Position numbers and translations under genes: made by a program. Positions 1-9,744 of a DNA stretch of 64,000 nt are shown in pieces. How positions within the stretch are numbered: the first letter of the stretch is position 1; every line of letters starts with the position of its first letter. This DNA comes from RPQJ01 sp963754535 (lineage in GTDB: Bacteria > Pseudomonadota > Gammaproteobacteria > Steroidobacterales > Steroidobacteraceae): contig CAVWGG010000031.1 of NCBI GenBank assembly GCA_963754535.1, positions 58,578 to 122,577 of the forward strand, given 5' to 3'. The notes under the pieces were generated by a model that saw only the letters and a list, made by a program, of their open reading frames with translations, had not been told where the DNA came from and ran no database searches.

Positions 1-1403
1 GGCGCGTGCGCAGTTCATGGCGCTCGCGTGCGTCCGCTGCCCTGGCCGCAATCGCGTCGGCCTCGTGCAGGCGGCGCCGCGCGTCACGAAAGCGATCGGC
101 GAGCGGAATCTGGCTTGGGCAGACGTAGTCGCAGAGACCGCAATCGATGCAGTCGCGCACACCGAGCTCCCGCAGGGCTTCGTGAGCATCGGCGAGCGCC
201 GCACGATGCAGTTGCTGCGGCAGCAGCCCGGCGGGGCACGCATCGGCGCAGTCGCCGCAGCGGATGCACGGCAATTCGACGGCGCCGAGTCGTGAACCGA
301 TGTCGTCCCGCGTCGCGACGAGCACGCAGTTCATCGCCTTGGTCAGGCCGACCTCGTCCGACGGCAATGCGCGACCCGTCATGCTGCCGCCGGCGATCAG
401 GCGCAACGGCGTACCGCGATATCCGCCGGCCGCCGCGATGAGCGCGGACAGTGGGGCGCCGACCGGCGCCCGCACGTTGCAGGGTTGCTCGACACCGCTG
501 CCCGTTACTGTCACGACGCGAGAGAGGAGGGGCTCCCCGCGCGCAGCCCAACGCGCGACGGCTGCGGCGGTCGCGACGTTCTGGCAGATCACGCCGGCGG
601 CGGCGGGCAGGCTGCCCGAGGGTACTTCGATCCCGGCGACTGCCGTGATCAGCTGACGCTCGGCGCCCTGCGGGTACACCGCGGGGACGACCGCGAGCGT
701 AACTTCATCGTCACGCTGGGCAGCATCACGCTGGCGCTCGATGGCGCTGGTCACGGCGGCGATGGCTTCGGGCTTGTCGTCCTCGATCGCGATCACGCAA
801 CGCCCGGCGCCGGCCACGCGTCGCAGCAAGAGTGCGCCGACCACGACATCGTCCGCCGCGGAGCGCATGAGCGCGTCGTCGCAGCAGATCCACGGCTCGC
901 ACTCGGCGCCGTTCAGCACCAGCGTCTGCGCGCCGCGGGTCCGTGCGGAGTCGAGCTTGGTCGCGGTCGGAAAGCCGGCGCCGCCGAGCCCCGCGATGCC
1001 TGCGTCGCGCAGACGCTGGATGAGTTGGTCGGTGCTGAGCGACGCAGGATCTCCGCGGCGGACGGATGCGTTCATCGATCCGCCCCGAGCCGTCGCCTGC
1101 GATCACGATGCAGACGTTGCGTCCACCCTCGACCGCGGCCTCGCGTGACTCGATCGCAACGACGGTGCCCGCGAGTGGCGAGTGCAGTGCGCTTGCAAAC
1201 GGATGGCTGGCGCGCGCGACGAGCGTGCCCACGGCTACCATGTCGCCCACCGTCACGACGGGTTCTGCGCTGTACCCGGAGCCTTGGTCGAGAGCGAGGA
1301 TCACCTGCGCGGGCAACGGCAGTTCGACGATCGGTGTGCTGCACGCCTGCTGCTTGTGCGCGTCAAGCGCAAGGCCGGCGGGAAAAGTGGACCGTGCGGC
1401 CAT
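1..1403 (-). CDS. rnfC: RnfC, electron transport complex subunit C (frameshifted, 3' end outside window)
   Basis: Membrane-associated Fe-S/flavin subunit of the Rnf NADH:ferredoxin (or Na+/H+-linked) oxidoreductase. It starts at an ATG at 1403 that overlaps the rnfB stop (TGATG). The first ~110 residues give the barrel-like N-terminus. The frame then breaks at about 1050-1060; one base further on the protein resumes with GIAGLGGAGFPTATKL and NGAECEPWI, and later the two ferredoxin motifs CIRCGDCADACP and CIDCGLCDYVCP. No stop follows before the window edge, so the C-terminus is missing. The break is explained by one extra base. The N-terminal frame would otherwise run on as non-homologous sequence to 726. 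A sequence error or a recent mutation are both possible. The family assignment is secure from the motifs and the rnfA-rnfB-rnfC order. Confidence 0.88.
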
Positions 1404-1948
1404 CACGCGGCGCGCGGCTGGCGGTAACGCAGCGGGATTGCAGGTGCAGGGCGCAGTTCGATGCAGTCGACGGGGCAGGGCGGCAGGCAGAGCTCGCAAC
1501 CCGTGCACTGCGCGGCGATCACCGTGTGCAGCTGCCGGGATGCCCCGACGATGGCGTCGACCGGGCAGGCAGGCAGGCAGCGGGCACACCCGATGCACTT
1601 TTCCTCGTCGATCCAAGCAACCTGCGCGGGCTTCGGCACGCCGAATGCGGGGTCGAGCGGACGCGGCGCACGATCGAGCAGCGCGGCGAGCGCGCGCACT
1701 GTCTGTTCGCCCCCTGGCGGGCAGCGGTCGATGTCCGCCTCGCCATTTGCGATGGCGGCCGCGTAGGGGCGGCAGCCGGGATACAGGCATTGGCCGCATT
1801 GCGTCTGCGGCAGCAGCGCGTCGATCTGCCCGATGAGTGATTCGGTGTCGGGTTCGATGCGTGATGCGGCCCAGCCGAGTGCGACGCCGAGCGCGATGGC
1901 GAGCGCCACGGCGACAAGCAAAGCGATGCCGATCGCGTCGGGATTCAC
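1403..1948 (-). CDS. rnfB: RnfB, electron transport complex subunit B
   Basis: Fe-S subunit of the Rnf complex, 181 residues. A single N-terminal membrane segment (about residues 5-27) is followed by the Rnf/Fe-S domain with the cysteine set CGQC-x4-C (residues ~51-59) and a further Cys near 76, then two 4Fe-4S ferredoxin motifs, CIGCARCLPACP and CTGCELCLPPCP. The GTG start at 1948 overlaps the rnfA stop in a GTGA arrangement, so the two genes are translationally coupled; the 3' end overlaps rnfC in the same way. Length and motif order match the family. Confidence 0.94.
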   Translation of the reverse strand: MNPDAIGIALLVAVALAIALGVALGWAASRIEPDTESLIGQIDALLPQTQCGQCLYPGCRPYAAAIANGEADIDRCPPGGEQTVRALAALLDRAPRPLDPAFGVPKPAQVAWIDEEKCIGCARCLPACPVDAIVGASRQLHTVIAAQCTGCELCLPPCPVDCIELRPAPAIPLRYRQPRAA

Positions 1949-2526
1949 CGCGCGCCCAGCCCGGTGAAACCCATGAAAGCGAGCGCCATCAGTCCCGCCG
2001 TGACCAACGCCACGGGCGCACCGCGGAAGGATTCCGGCACGTCGGCCGTATCGAGTCGCTCCCGCAGTGCCGTGAACAGCAGCAGTGCGAGCCCGAAACC
2101 GGCGCCGGCGCTCGCACCGAACACCAGCGACTCGAGCAGTCCGTGCTGGCGATCGACGTTCAGCAGCGCCACGCCGAGCACGGCGCAGTTGGTCGTGATG
2201 AGCGGCAGGAAAATGCCGAGCAACTGGTGCAGCAGCGGGCTCGTCGCCCGCACCATGATTTCGGTGAACTGCACCACCCCCGCGATCAACAGGATGAAGA
2301 CCAGCGTGCGCAGGTATTCGAGGTGGAGCGGCACCAGCACCCATTCCCACAGCGCGAAGCTCAGGCCCGAGGCGATCGTGAGCACGAACAGCGTGGCGAG
2401 CGCCATGCCAGCCGCCGCCTCGAAGCGGCGGCTCACGCCGATGAACGGGCAGAGCCCGAGGAAGTTCGACAGGACGAAGTTGTTGACCAGGCTCGCTCCG
2501 AGCGCGAGCAGCAGCAGCTCGGTCAT
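1945..2526 (-). CDS. rnfA: RnfA, electron transport complex subunit A
   Basis: Integral membrane subunit of the Rnf complex, 193 residues with about six hydrophobic segments. The conserved N-terminal stretch NNFVLSNFLGLCPFIGVS and the later LITTNCAVLGVAL are typical of RnfA/RnfE, including the cysteines that ligate a membrane Fe-S centre. It starts 20 nt after the true metG stop and runs into rnfB, so metG-rnfA-rnfB-rnfC appear to be one transcription unit. rnfD, rnfG and rnfE are presumably beyond the window edge. Confidence 0.95.
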   Translation of the reverse strand: MTELLLLALGASLVNNFVLSNFLGLCPFIGVSRRFEAAAGMALATLFVLTIASGLSFALWEWVLVPLHLEYLRTLVFILLIAGVVQFTEIMVRATSPLLHQLLGIFLPLITTNCAVLGVALLNVDRQHGLLESLVFGASAGAGFGLALLLFTALRERLDTADVPESFRGAPVALVTAGLMALAFMGFTGLGAR

Positions 2527-2545
2527 GGGCTCCTCGTCGCGGGCG

Positions 2546-4658
2546 TCACTTCACCTTCATGCCGGGCGTCGCGCCGGCATCGGGGGAGAGTACGAAGATC
2601 TCCTGGCCGCCGGGTCCGGCCGCGAGCACCATGCCTTCCGACATCCCGAAGCGCATCTTGCGCGGCGCGAGGTTCGCAACCACGACCGTCAGGCGGCCGA
2701 CGAGCTGCGACGGTTCGTACGCCGAGCGTATGCCCGCGAAGATCTGCCGCTTGCCGAATTCGCCCAGGTCCACCCCGAGTTTGAGCAGCTTGTCCGCGCC
2801 TTCGACGAGTTCGGCCGAGTCGATGCGCGCGATGCGCAGGTCGACTTTCATGAAGTCGTCGATCGACAATTCCGCGGGTGGAGCGGCAGGCTCGGGCGGT
2901 TTCGCCGCAGCCTTCAAGGCACCCTTGGCCGGCGTCGGCGCGGCAGTCTTGGCCGCAACCGCTGGAACCGTCGTGGCTGCCGCTTCCGGCACAGCCGATG
3001 GCTTCAGGCTTTCCGCGGAGGCAGCGAGCAGCGCCTTGACGGCGGCCGGGTCGACTCGCGTGGCGAGCGGTTCGTAGGTGTTGATCGCCGTGCCGAGCAG
3101 CGGCGTCGCCGCGTCGGCCCACGTCTGCGGCGGCAGCCCGAGGAATTTCTCGGCGCCGGCAGCGAGCTTCGGCATGACGGGCTTCAGGTACGACCGCCAG
3201 CACGCGGAACAGGTTGATGCCCTGCGTGCAGACAGCCTGCACTTCGGCGGCACGGGCCGGATCCTTGGCCATCAGCCACGGCTTCTGCTGGTCGATGTAG
3301 AGGTTGGCGCGGTCGGTCAGCGCCATGATCTCGCGCATCGCACCTGCGAGGTCGCGGCCTTCGTACAGTGCAGCGACGCGCTCGCCGGCCGCGACGAATT
3401 CGGCCTGCAGGCCTGCGTCGGCAAGGGCAGGGGCCAGCCTGCCCGCCGAGCCCCGCGCGATGAAACCGGCACACCGGCTCGCGATGTTGACGAGCTTGCC
3501 GACGATGTCGGAATTGACCTTGGCGACGAAGTCGTCGAGGTTGAGGTCGAGGTCTTCGACGCCGTCACCGAGGCGCGACGCGAAGTAATAGCGCAGGTAC
3601 TCCGCCGGCAGGTGATCGAGCCAGGTGCGCGCGGAGATCAGCGTGCCGCGCGACTTGGACATCTTGAGTCCGTTCACGGTCAGGAAGCCGTGCGCAAAGA
3701 CCGACGTCGGTGGACGGTAGCCAGCGCCCTGCAACACCGCCGGCCAGAACAGCGTGTGGAAGTAGACGATGTCCTTGCCGATGAAGTGATACACCTCGGC
3801 GTCGCTGCCCGGCTTCCAGTAGCGGTCGAAATCACGGCCGGTGCGCCGGCAGTACTGCAGCAGGCTCGAGAGGTAGCCGATCGGGGCGTCGAGCCAGACA
3901 TAGAAGTACTTGCCGGTCTCGCCGGGAATCTCGAAGCCGAAGTACGGCTCGTCGCGCGAGATGTCCCAGTCGCGCAGCCCCGCGCCGAACCACTCGCCGA
4001 GCTTCGCCGTCACCGCGGATTGGAGACGATCGCCCCCCGTCCAGGCGCGCAGCATCGGCTCGAAGTCGCCGAGCTTGAAGAACAGATGCTCCGATTCCTT
4101 CTGCACGGGCGCCGTGCCGCTCACGACCGAGACCGCGTTCAGCAGGTCGGCCGGCGTGTAGGTGGCGCCGCAGGCTTCGCAGCTGTCGCCGTACTGGTCG
4201 AGCGCACCGCACTTGGGGCACGTGCCGCGCACGTAGCGATCGGGCAGGAACATCCTCGCCTGCTCGTCGTACGCCTGCACGATCGTCTCGCGCCGGATGT
4301 GGCCGCCTGCGACGAGCCGGCGGTAGATCTCGTACGTCACCTCGCGGTTCTCGTCCGAGTGCGTGGTGTGGAAGTTGTCGTACGAGATGTCGAACTCGCC
4401 GAAGTCGCGGCGTTGTTCGGCGCCCACGCGCTCGATCAACTGCTCGGGCGTGATGCCTTCCTGCCGCGCCTTGAGCATGATCGGCGTGCCGTGCGCGTCG
4501 CTCGCCCAGATGAACAGGCAGTCGTGGCCGCGCATGCGCTGGAACCGCACCCAGATGTCGGTCTGGACGTATTCGACGATGTGCCCGAGGTGCGGCGCGC
4601 CGTTGGCGTACGGCAGGGCGCTGGTGACGAGCAATGTGCGCTTCGGCTGGGCGGTCAT
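2546..4658 (-). CDS. metG: Methionyl-tRNA synthetase (one apparent frameshift)
   Basis: Charges tRNA-Met in the cytoplasm. The N-terminal catalytic part has the HIGH-type motif (PYANGAPHLGH), the zinc knuckle CPKCGALDQYGDSCEACG and the KMSKS loop (LKMSKSRGT). The C-terminal part carries the OB-fold tRNA-binding domain (DFMKVDLRIARIDSAELVEG) after an Ala/Pro-rich linker. The two parts lie in different frames: the first frame reads to NLFRVLAVV and the second picks up at YLKPVMPKLAAGAEKFL. The join is at about 3191, where removing one base restores the expected FRVLAVYLKPV. An essential gene is unlikely to be broken, so a sequence error is the favoured reading. The uncorrected frame would end at 2523. 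Confidence 0.93.
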
Positions 4659-4746
4659 GGGGAGGCAGGGTCCGGGACGATGGACCGTCGATTATGCCAG
4701 TCGGGCGCCCGACCGTGGCGCGCTGGGCCCTGCGGCGGCCGCGGGC

Positions 4747-4791
4747 GTGCGATCCGGTGCCTTTCCCCGAGCTTGGAAAGGCAGACACGCG
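4747..4791. repeat. Half copy of the conserved-loop hairpin repeat
   Basis: The left arm (GTGCGATCCGGTGCCTTTCC and following) and the 18-nt core TTGGAAAGGCAGACACGC (4773-4790) of the hairpin repeat family are present. The expected complementary right arm is absent; instead the sequence runs directly into the next copy. The arm resembles those of the copies near 39811 and 40226. This looks like a truncated or recombined copy. Confidence 0.65.
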
Positions 4792-4804
4792 CGCAGTTGT
4801 CCAT

Positions 4805-4935
4805 GCGGCGGATTCGGTACCTCTCCCGCGCCTTGGAAAGGCAGACACGCGGCGCGGGAGAGGTACCGAATCCACCGCCTGTACGACCGCGCCTGAGCGT
4901 CGCACTCGCCAAGTGCGAGCGCTCGCACGGCGCAA
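4805..4935. repeat. Two-hairpin repeat, copy B
   Basis: Hairpin I has perfect 23-bp arms (4810-4832 and 4851-4873) around the loop TTGGAAAGGCAGACACGC. After a linker, hairpin II sits between the conserved flanks GCGCCTGA and GCACGGCGCA; its stem pairs AGCG-TCGCACT with AGTGCGAGCGCT with one bulge. A 16-bp palindrome (GTGCGAGCGCTCGCAC, 4913-4928) overlaps it. This lies in the 487-bp gap between metG and the pilT-like operon, which holds no gene that I can see. The same two-hairpin order recurs near 39811. Confidence 0.8.
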
Positions 4936-4971
4936 GTCGCCGCAGCAGTGTCCGTTGTCACCGCACGTGAG

Positions 4972-5061
4972 GCACACCGCCTCGGGTCTCGGGACGTCTT
5001 CCGCGCCGCGTGTCTGCCTTTCCAAGGCGCGGGAGACGTCCCGAGACCCGAAGCGGTGTGC
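4972..5061. repeat. Conserved-loop hairpin repeat, copy C (inverted relative to copy B)
   Basis: Arms of 36 nt (4972-5007 and 5026-5061) pair with only two mismatches, both of the G:U type, around the loop GCGTGTCTGCCTTTCCAA, the reverse complement of the copy B loop. The inner arm bases (GGCGCGGGAGA) match copy B while the outer bases do not. In transcripts from the pilT-like operon, whose last gene ends at 5146, this would form a very stable 3' hairpin. Confidence 0.82.
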
Positions 5062-5145
5062 ATGCTGCGGGAGTACGGTTTACGGCGTCTGGTCGATGCC
5101 CCGCGGCACCGAAGCGCAGTCGCTAGCGCGACGTCGGGGCCCCGT

Positions 5146-6261
5146 TCAACCCATGTCCTTGAACTGCTCGAACTGCGGCTTGTTGATGGCCTTTTCATAG
5201 GCCGACCGGCCGCTGATCACGCCCTTCTCGAACAGTTCCTTTATCGCCGAGTCCATGACCCGCATGCCGTGGGCGGCGCCGCTCTGCATCGCGTTCTCGA
5301 GTTGGTCGAGCTTGCCCTGGCGGATCAGGTTGGAGACGGCCGGCGTGTTGATCAGGATCTCGAGCGCCGCGACCCGTCCGCGCTTGTCCGCGCGCTGGAT
5401 CAGCTGCTGGGAGATCACGCCGCGCAGCGACGTGGACAACATGGTCCGTACGTGACCCTGCTTGTCGGAGGGGAACGCATTGACGACGCGGTCCACGGTG
5501 GGTGCGGCGCCGTTGGTATGCAGGGTGCCCATCACGAGGATGCCCATCTCGGCCGCCGTGACCGCGATGCTCATGGTCTCGAGGTCGCGCAATTCGCCGA
5601 CGAGCACGATGTCCGGGTCTTCGCGCAGGGCGGAATGCAGCGCCTCGGCGAATCCCGGGCTGTGCAGGCCGACCTCGCGCTGGCTCACCAGGCAGTTCTT
5701 GCGCGGGTGCACGAACTCGATCGGGTCTTCGATCGTGAGGATGTGGCCCTTCTCGCGCGCGTTGATGTCGTCGATCATCGCGGCGAGCGTCGTCGACTTG
5801 CCCGAGCCGGTCTTGCCGGTCACCAGGATCAGCCCATTGTTGACGCGGCAGAGGCTGCGCACCGCCGCCGGCAGGTTGAGCTGCTCGAGCGTCAGCGCCT
5901 TCGAAGGAATCGCCCGCAGGACCGCGCCGAGCCCGCCGATGTGCCGGAACACGTTGACACGGAAACGCGACACGTTCGGAATCGAATAGGCAAAATCGGC
6001 GCCGTCCTTTTCCTCCAGCTGCTGCTGCGCGCGGCGCGTGATGAACTCCATGATCGTGTCACGGACGAACTGCTTGTCGAGCGGTGCTTCGCGCAGCGAC
6101 TGCAGCTCGCCGTGGATTCGAATGCGTGGCGGGTCGCCCGCGACGAAATGCAGGTCGGAGCCGCCCCGCTTCAGGATCTCCATCAGGAATTCGTCGATCC
6201 GCCGCGGCGTGTGCTGCAGCGTCTCCGCCGTGCTGACCTGGGTCGTCGTGTCGGTCGCCAT
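5146..6261 (-). CDS. PilT/PilU-family type IV pilus ATPase
   Basis: Hexameric secretion-type ATPase of the pilus-retraction family, 371 residues. It has the N-terminal PAS-like region (GGSDLHFVAGDPPRIRIHGEL), Walker A GKTGSGKSTT, the Asp box LTIEDPIEFVH, Walker B ILVGELRDLETM-type sequence and the His box GTLHTNGAA. Its start codon overlaps the stop of the upstream PilT-like gene (TGATG). Last gene of a kinase-PilT-PilT operon. Both ATPases resemble PilT more than PilU, so I give no symbol; the pair may serve an accessory twitching or surface-sensing role. Confidence 0.9.
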   Translation of the reverse strand: MATDTTTQVSTAETLQHTPRRIDEFLMEILKRGGSDLHFVAGDPPRIRIHGELQSLREAPLDKQFVRDTIMEFITRRAQQQLEEKDGADFAYSIPNVSRFRVNVFRHIGGLGAVLRAIPSKALTLEQLNLPAAVRSLCRVNNGLILVTGKTGSGKSTTLAAMIDDINAREKGHILTIEDPIEFVHPRKNCLVSQREVGLHSPGFAEALHSALREDPDIVLVGELRDLETMSIAVTAAEMGILVMGTLHTNGAAPTVDRVVNAFPSDKQGHVRTMLSTSLRGVISQQLIQRADKRGRVAALEILINTPAVSNLIRQGKLDQLENAMQSGAAHGMRVMDSAIKELFEKGVISGRSAYEKAINKPQFEQFKDMG

Positions 6262-7358
6262 CAGAGTCCCTGCGTCACGTCGGCTCTGAGGATCGCCGTG
6301 CCTTCGGGAACGTAGCGGGCGAACGGCTTCTTGTCCGTGGCGTAGCCGAACGCGTCCTCGGGATCGACCTCGCGGGCCTGAACTGCCGCGAGCAGCGCCT
6401 GGTCGAGCGTCTGCATGCCGACTTCGCGGCCGGTCTGCAGCTGCGACGGAATCATGTGCGACTGCTCGGACGTGATCAGCTTGCCGATGGCGCGGTTCAT
6501 CACCATCACCTCGCAGATCGCCTTGCGCCCGCGCAGGTCGGGCGTCCGCACCAGGAACTGCGTAACCACGCCGAGCAGGCTCTGCGACAGGAAGCTCTTG
6601 GTCTGCTCGCGCTCTTCGGCCGGCAGCGCGTCGACGATGCGGTCGATGGTCTTCGTGGCGCTGGTCGTGTGCAGCGTGCCGAGCACGAGGTGCCCGGTCT
6701 CCGCCGCCGTCATCGCCCAGCGCACCGTCTCGGCGTCGCGCAGCTCGCCGACCAGGATCACGTCGGGATCCTCGCGCATTGCCGCCCGTACGCCCTCGGC
6801 GAAGGAGGGCAGGTGCGTGTGCAGCTCGCGCTGGATCACCTGCGACTGCTTGCTGCGGTGGACGAACTCGATCGGGTCTTCGAGGCTGATGATGTTGAGC
6901 CGGCGGGTCTGGTTCAGGTGGTCGATCATCGCGGCGAGCGTCGTCGACTTGCCGGTGCCGGTCGAACCCGTGACCAGCACCATGCCCTGGTGGAAATCGC
7001 AGAACTTCTTGACGACCGGCGGCAGGTTCAGCGAGTCGAGCGACGGCACGTCGTTCGGAATCGCGCGGAACACCGCGCCCACGCCGGTCTCCTTGCGGAA
7101 CACGTTGACGCGGAAGCGGGCGTTGTCCTCGGAGACGTACGAAAAGTCGACGTCGTGGCCTTTCTTGAACTGTTCCTGGTGCGTGGGCGTCAGGATCTCG
7201 GTGACGTAGCTCTCCAGCTCGGCCTCGGCGAGGTTGCGGAACTTGATCGGCAGCAGCTCGCCGTTCATGCGCAACATCGGCGGGACGCCCACTGCAAGGT
7301 GCACGTCCGAGCAGCCTTGCGAGGCGCCGAGTTTCAGGAATGCGTCGATGCGCGCCAA
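6261..7358 (-). CDS. PilT-family type IV pilus retraction ATPase
   Basis: Second ATPase of the operon, 365 residues. It shows SDVHLAVGVPPMLRMNGEL at the N-terminus, Walker A GSTGTGKSTT, Asp box ISLEDPIEFVH, Walker B VILVGELRDAETV and His box GTLHTTSATKTIDR, followed by a C-terminal tail (YVPEGTAIL) longer than in classical PilT. It starts 7 nt after the kinase stop. Sequence and synteny indicate a type IV pilus motor protein working at the cytoplasmic face of the inner membrane; whether it is the main PilT of the cell cannot be told here. Confidence 0.9.
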   Translation of the reverse strand: MARIDAFLKLGASQGCSDVHLAVGVPPMLRMNGELLPIKFRNLAEAELESYVTEILTPTHQEQFKKGHDVDFSYVSEDNARFRVNVFRKETGVGAVFRAIPNDVPSLDSLNLPPVVKKFCDFHQGMVLVTGSTGTGKSTTLAAMIDHLNQTRRLNIISLEDPIEFVHRSKQSQVIQRELHTHLPSFAEGVRAAMREDPDVILVGELRDAETVRWAMTAAETGHLVLGTLHTTSATKTIDRIVDALPAEEREQTKSFLSQSLLGVVTQFLVRTPDLRGRKAICEVMVMNRAIGKLITSEQSHMIPSQLQTGREVGMQTLDQALLAAVQAREVDPEDAFGYATDKKPFARYVPEGTAILRADVTQGL

Positions 7359-7365
7359 GGCAACC

Positions 7366-9744
7366 TCACAGGTAGCGTTCGAGTGCGGAGCGCAGCTCGT
7401 CCATCGTCTGGAAGCGGCGCGCCTTGTCCACGGCCATCGACTTCGTGACGATGTCGGACAGTCCCGGCGGGATGCCCGGGTTCACTTCGATCGGTGGCTT
7501 CGCCTTGCCCTGGACGTGCTGGTACATGACCGCCATGTGGTCGCCGCGGTGGTAGGGCGGCTCGCCGGTGAGCATCTCATACAGCATCACGCCAAGCGAG
7601 TAGACGTCGGCCCGCTCGTCGACTTTCTTGCCCAGGATCTGCTCCGGCGCCATGTATTTTGGCGAGCCGATCACATATCCGGTCTTGGTGAGCTGGGTGT
7701 CGCCCTGCTGCTGTGCGGCGGCGACGCCGAAGTCCACGATCTTGAGCAGGCCCGTGTCGTCGATCAGGACGTTGGCGGGCTTCAGGTCGCGGTGGATGAT
7801 GCCGGACTGGTGCGCGACCGCCATGCCGGTGGCCACGTCCATGGCGTAACGGACCGCCTTGTCGAGCGGCAGCGGCTTGTCGTTGATCTCGTTGCCGAGC
7901 GTGTGCGACGGAAAGTACTCCATCGAGATCGCATAGTTGCCGCGGATAAACAGGAAGTCGTAGATGCGGATGACGTTGCGGTGCGTGATCTTGCGCGAGT
8001 AGCGCAGCTCGTGCACGAACCGCTTCATCATCTCCTCGTCCTGCGAGACGTTCGGGTTCAGGAACTTGAGCACCAGCCGTTCGTCGACGACCGTGTCTTC
8101 CATCAGCAGCACGGTGCCGAAGGCGCCCTTGCCGATCTTCTGGATGTACTTGTAGCGACCCTCGAGCACGTCGCCCGGCTTGAGCGCGGAAATGTCCAGT
8201 CGCTGCGCCGGGGCTGCCTGGCGCGCGAGGCCGTCGAAATCCGGCTTTTCGGCGAGCAGGGTCCGGGACGGCACGGCCATGCGGGCATCGCCCTGCTGGG
8301 CATCGCGCACACCCGTCGAGAAGCGCGCATCCATGTCCTCGACGGCGCGCATCGCTGCGTGGCTGACCGTCGGATCCGCCGATTCGGCGCTGAAGGACTC
8401 CAGGCGGGCGCGCACGACGTCTGCGGAGTTGTCGTCGACCAGGCGCGCGAGTGCGGTGATGACCTCGAGTCGCGCCTCCTTCGAAGAGCTTTCGAGCAGC
8501 TGCATCATGCGCGGGATCACGGATGAATCGCCGAGCTTGCCGATGGCGCGTGCCACGGTCGGCAGCGAGCGCTCGTCACCGGTGCGCAGGAGATCGAGCA
8601 GTGCAGGCAGCGCGCGGGGGCTGCCGATCTCGGCGAGCGCGTCGACGGCGCGTTCGCGCACCCACCAGTCGCTGTCGCGCGTTGCCTCGATGAGGTAGCC
8701 GACCGCGCGTTCGTCCTTGGTCTGGTTGAGGATCTCGATCGCCGCGCGACGCACGTCTTCGTCCTGGTCGCGGATCAGCTCGAGCGCGGCCTCGATCACG
8801 CGCGGGCCGCCGATCTTGGCGAGCGCGTCGGCGGCGCGGCTGCGCACCCACCAGTCGTCGTCCTTGATCGACTGCAGCAGGGCCTTCACGTGCGCAGGGG
8901 TGCCGATTTCGTTCAGCACTTCGACCGCGGCACGACGGGCATTTTCGTCCTCGTCGCGCAGCACGGTGATCAGGTGCCGCATCGTGTCCGGGTGGTTGGC
9001 GCGCACGACGGCGTCGATCGCTTTCTGCTGCGTCTCGACGTCGGGATCGCGCAGGACTTCGCACAGCAGCCCGACGTCGACGTTGGCTCCGAAACCGGCC
9101 AGCGCGTTCAGCACGGCCTGCCGCACGAACTTGTTCGTGTCCTTCAGTTGCAGTTGCAGCGCCGCTGACACGTCGGTGCGGTTGAAGCGCGCGAGGATGT
9201 TGATGATGTGCGTGCGCGCGATCGGATCCTTGCCCTCGAGGCGGCTCAGCATCTCCGGGACGATGCTCGCGTCCGCGATGTCGGCGACGATGCGGAACAT
9301 CGCCGCCTTCTCCGCCGCGTCCTGGCTGTACGAACGCTGCAGGACGTCGCGCGCATTGAGGCGCGCCTTCTGTGCCGTCAGGATGCCGACGACGGTGCCT
9401 TTGGGCATCGCCGGCTGGTCGAGCAGTCCGAACAACAGGTTGGCGGCGTAATTGCGTGAACTGGACAGCGCAGCGGCGGCGCCCGCGACCGTGCGCTGGT
9501 TGCCGTTCGTGAGACCTGCAGCGACCACGGGGAACGACTTGTTGTCGAGCAGGGCCGTGAGCACGGCAACGAAGCCGGTCGTTTCCTGCTTGTTCGCGCT
9601 CGCCAGCGCGTCGAGGATGCGAGGGATGGCCGACGGTCCGAGCTGCACGAGCTTTTCCAGCGACGCACGGTGGCCGTCGCTGCCGTCCGCCGCCTTGATC
9701 TCGGCGATCAAGCGGTCAGCGCGCAAATTCGTGAAGAAGCTCAT
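7366..9744 (-). CDS. HEAT-repeat serine/threonine protein kinase
   Basis: A 792-residue cytoplasmic protein with an unusual layout. Residues ~1-480 are HEAT-like helical repeats (DDDWWVRSRAADALAKIG, DSDWWVRERAVDALAEIG and several more). Residues ~525-792 are a Hanks-type kinase with glycine loop IGKGAFGTV, catalytic lysine in LVLKFLN, HRDLKPANVL, DFG and APEQ. There is no transmembrane segment, unlike PknB-type kinases. It is the first gene of the operon with two PilT-family ATPases, which suggests control of pilus motors by phosphorylation; that link is inference from context. ATG start at 9744. Confidence 0.92.
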   Translation of the reverse strand: MSFFTNLRADRLIAEIKAADGSDGHRASLEKLVQLGPSAIPRILDALASANKQETTGFVAVLTALLDNKSFPVVAAGLTNGNQRTVAGAAAALSSSRNYAANLLFGLLDQPAMPKGTVVGILTAQKARLNARDVLQRSYSQDAAEKAAMFRIVADIADASIVPEMLSRLEGKDPIARTHIINILARFNRTDVSAALQLQLKDTNKFVRQAVLNALAGFGANVDVGLLCEVLRDPDVETQQKAIDAVVRANHPDTMRHLITVLRDEDENARRAAVEVLNEIGTPAHVKALLQSIKDDDWWVRSRAADALAKIGGPRVIEAALELIRDQDEDVRRAAIEILNQTKDERAVGYLIEATRDSDWWVRERAVDALAEIGSPRALPALLDLLRTGDERSLPTVARAIGKLGDSSVIPRMMQLLESSSKEARLEVITALARLVDDNSADVVRARLESFSAESADPTVSHAAMRAVEDMDARFSTGVRDAQQGDARMAVPSRTLLAEKPDFDGLARQAAPAQRLDISALKPGDVLEGRYKYIQKIGKGAFGTVLLMEDTVVDERLVLKFLNPNVSQDEEMMKRFVHELRYSRKITHRNVIRIYDFLFIRGNYAISMEYFPSHTLGNEINDKPLPLDKAVRYAMDVATGMAVAHQSGIIHRDLKPANVLIDDTGLLKIVDFGVAAAQQQGDTQLTKTGYVIGSPKYMAPEQILGKKVDERADVYSLGVMLYEMLTGEPPYHRGDHMAVMYQHVQGKAKPPIEVNPGIPPGLSDIVTKSMAVDKARRFQTMDELRSALERYL

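Noticed and set aside
1040..1070. Programmed +1 frameshifting in rnfC
   Set aside because: No slow codon or stop in the zero frame at the shift point, no slippery heptamer, and four similar single-base shifts occur elsewhere in the window.
3078..4970. Long open frame on the plus strand opposite metG (and similar ones opposite rnfC, proS, valS and the SBP gene)
   Set aside because: High GC leaves few stops on the antisense strand; the translations are Arg/Ala/Gly-rich without motifs and overlap well-supported genes on the other strand.
4747..5061. CRISPR-like array from the repeated GGCAGACAC cores
   Set aside because: Only two or three cores per locus, in opposite orientations, flanked by palindromic arms rather than unique spacers of even length, and no cas genes.
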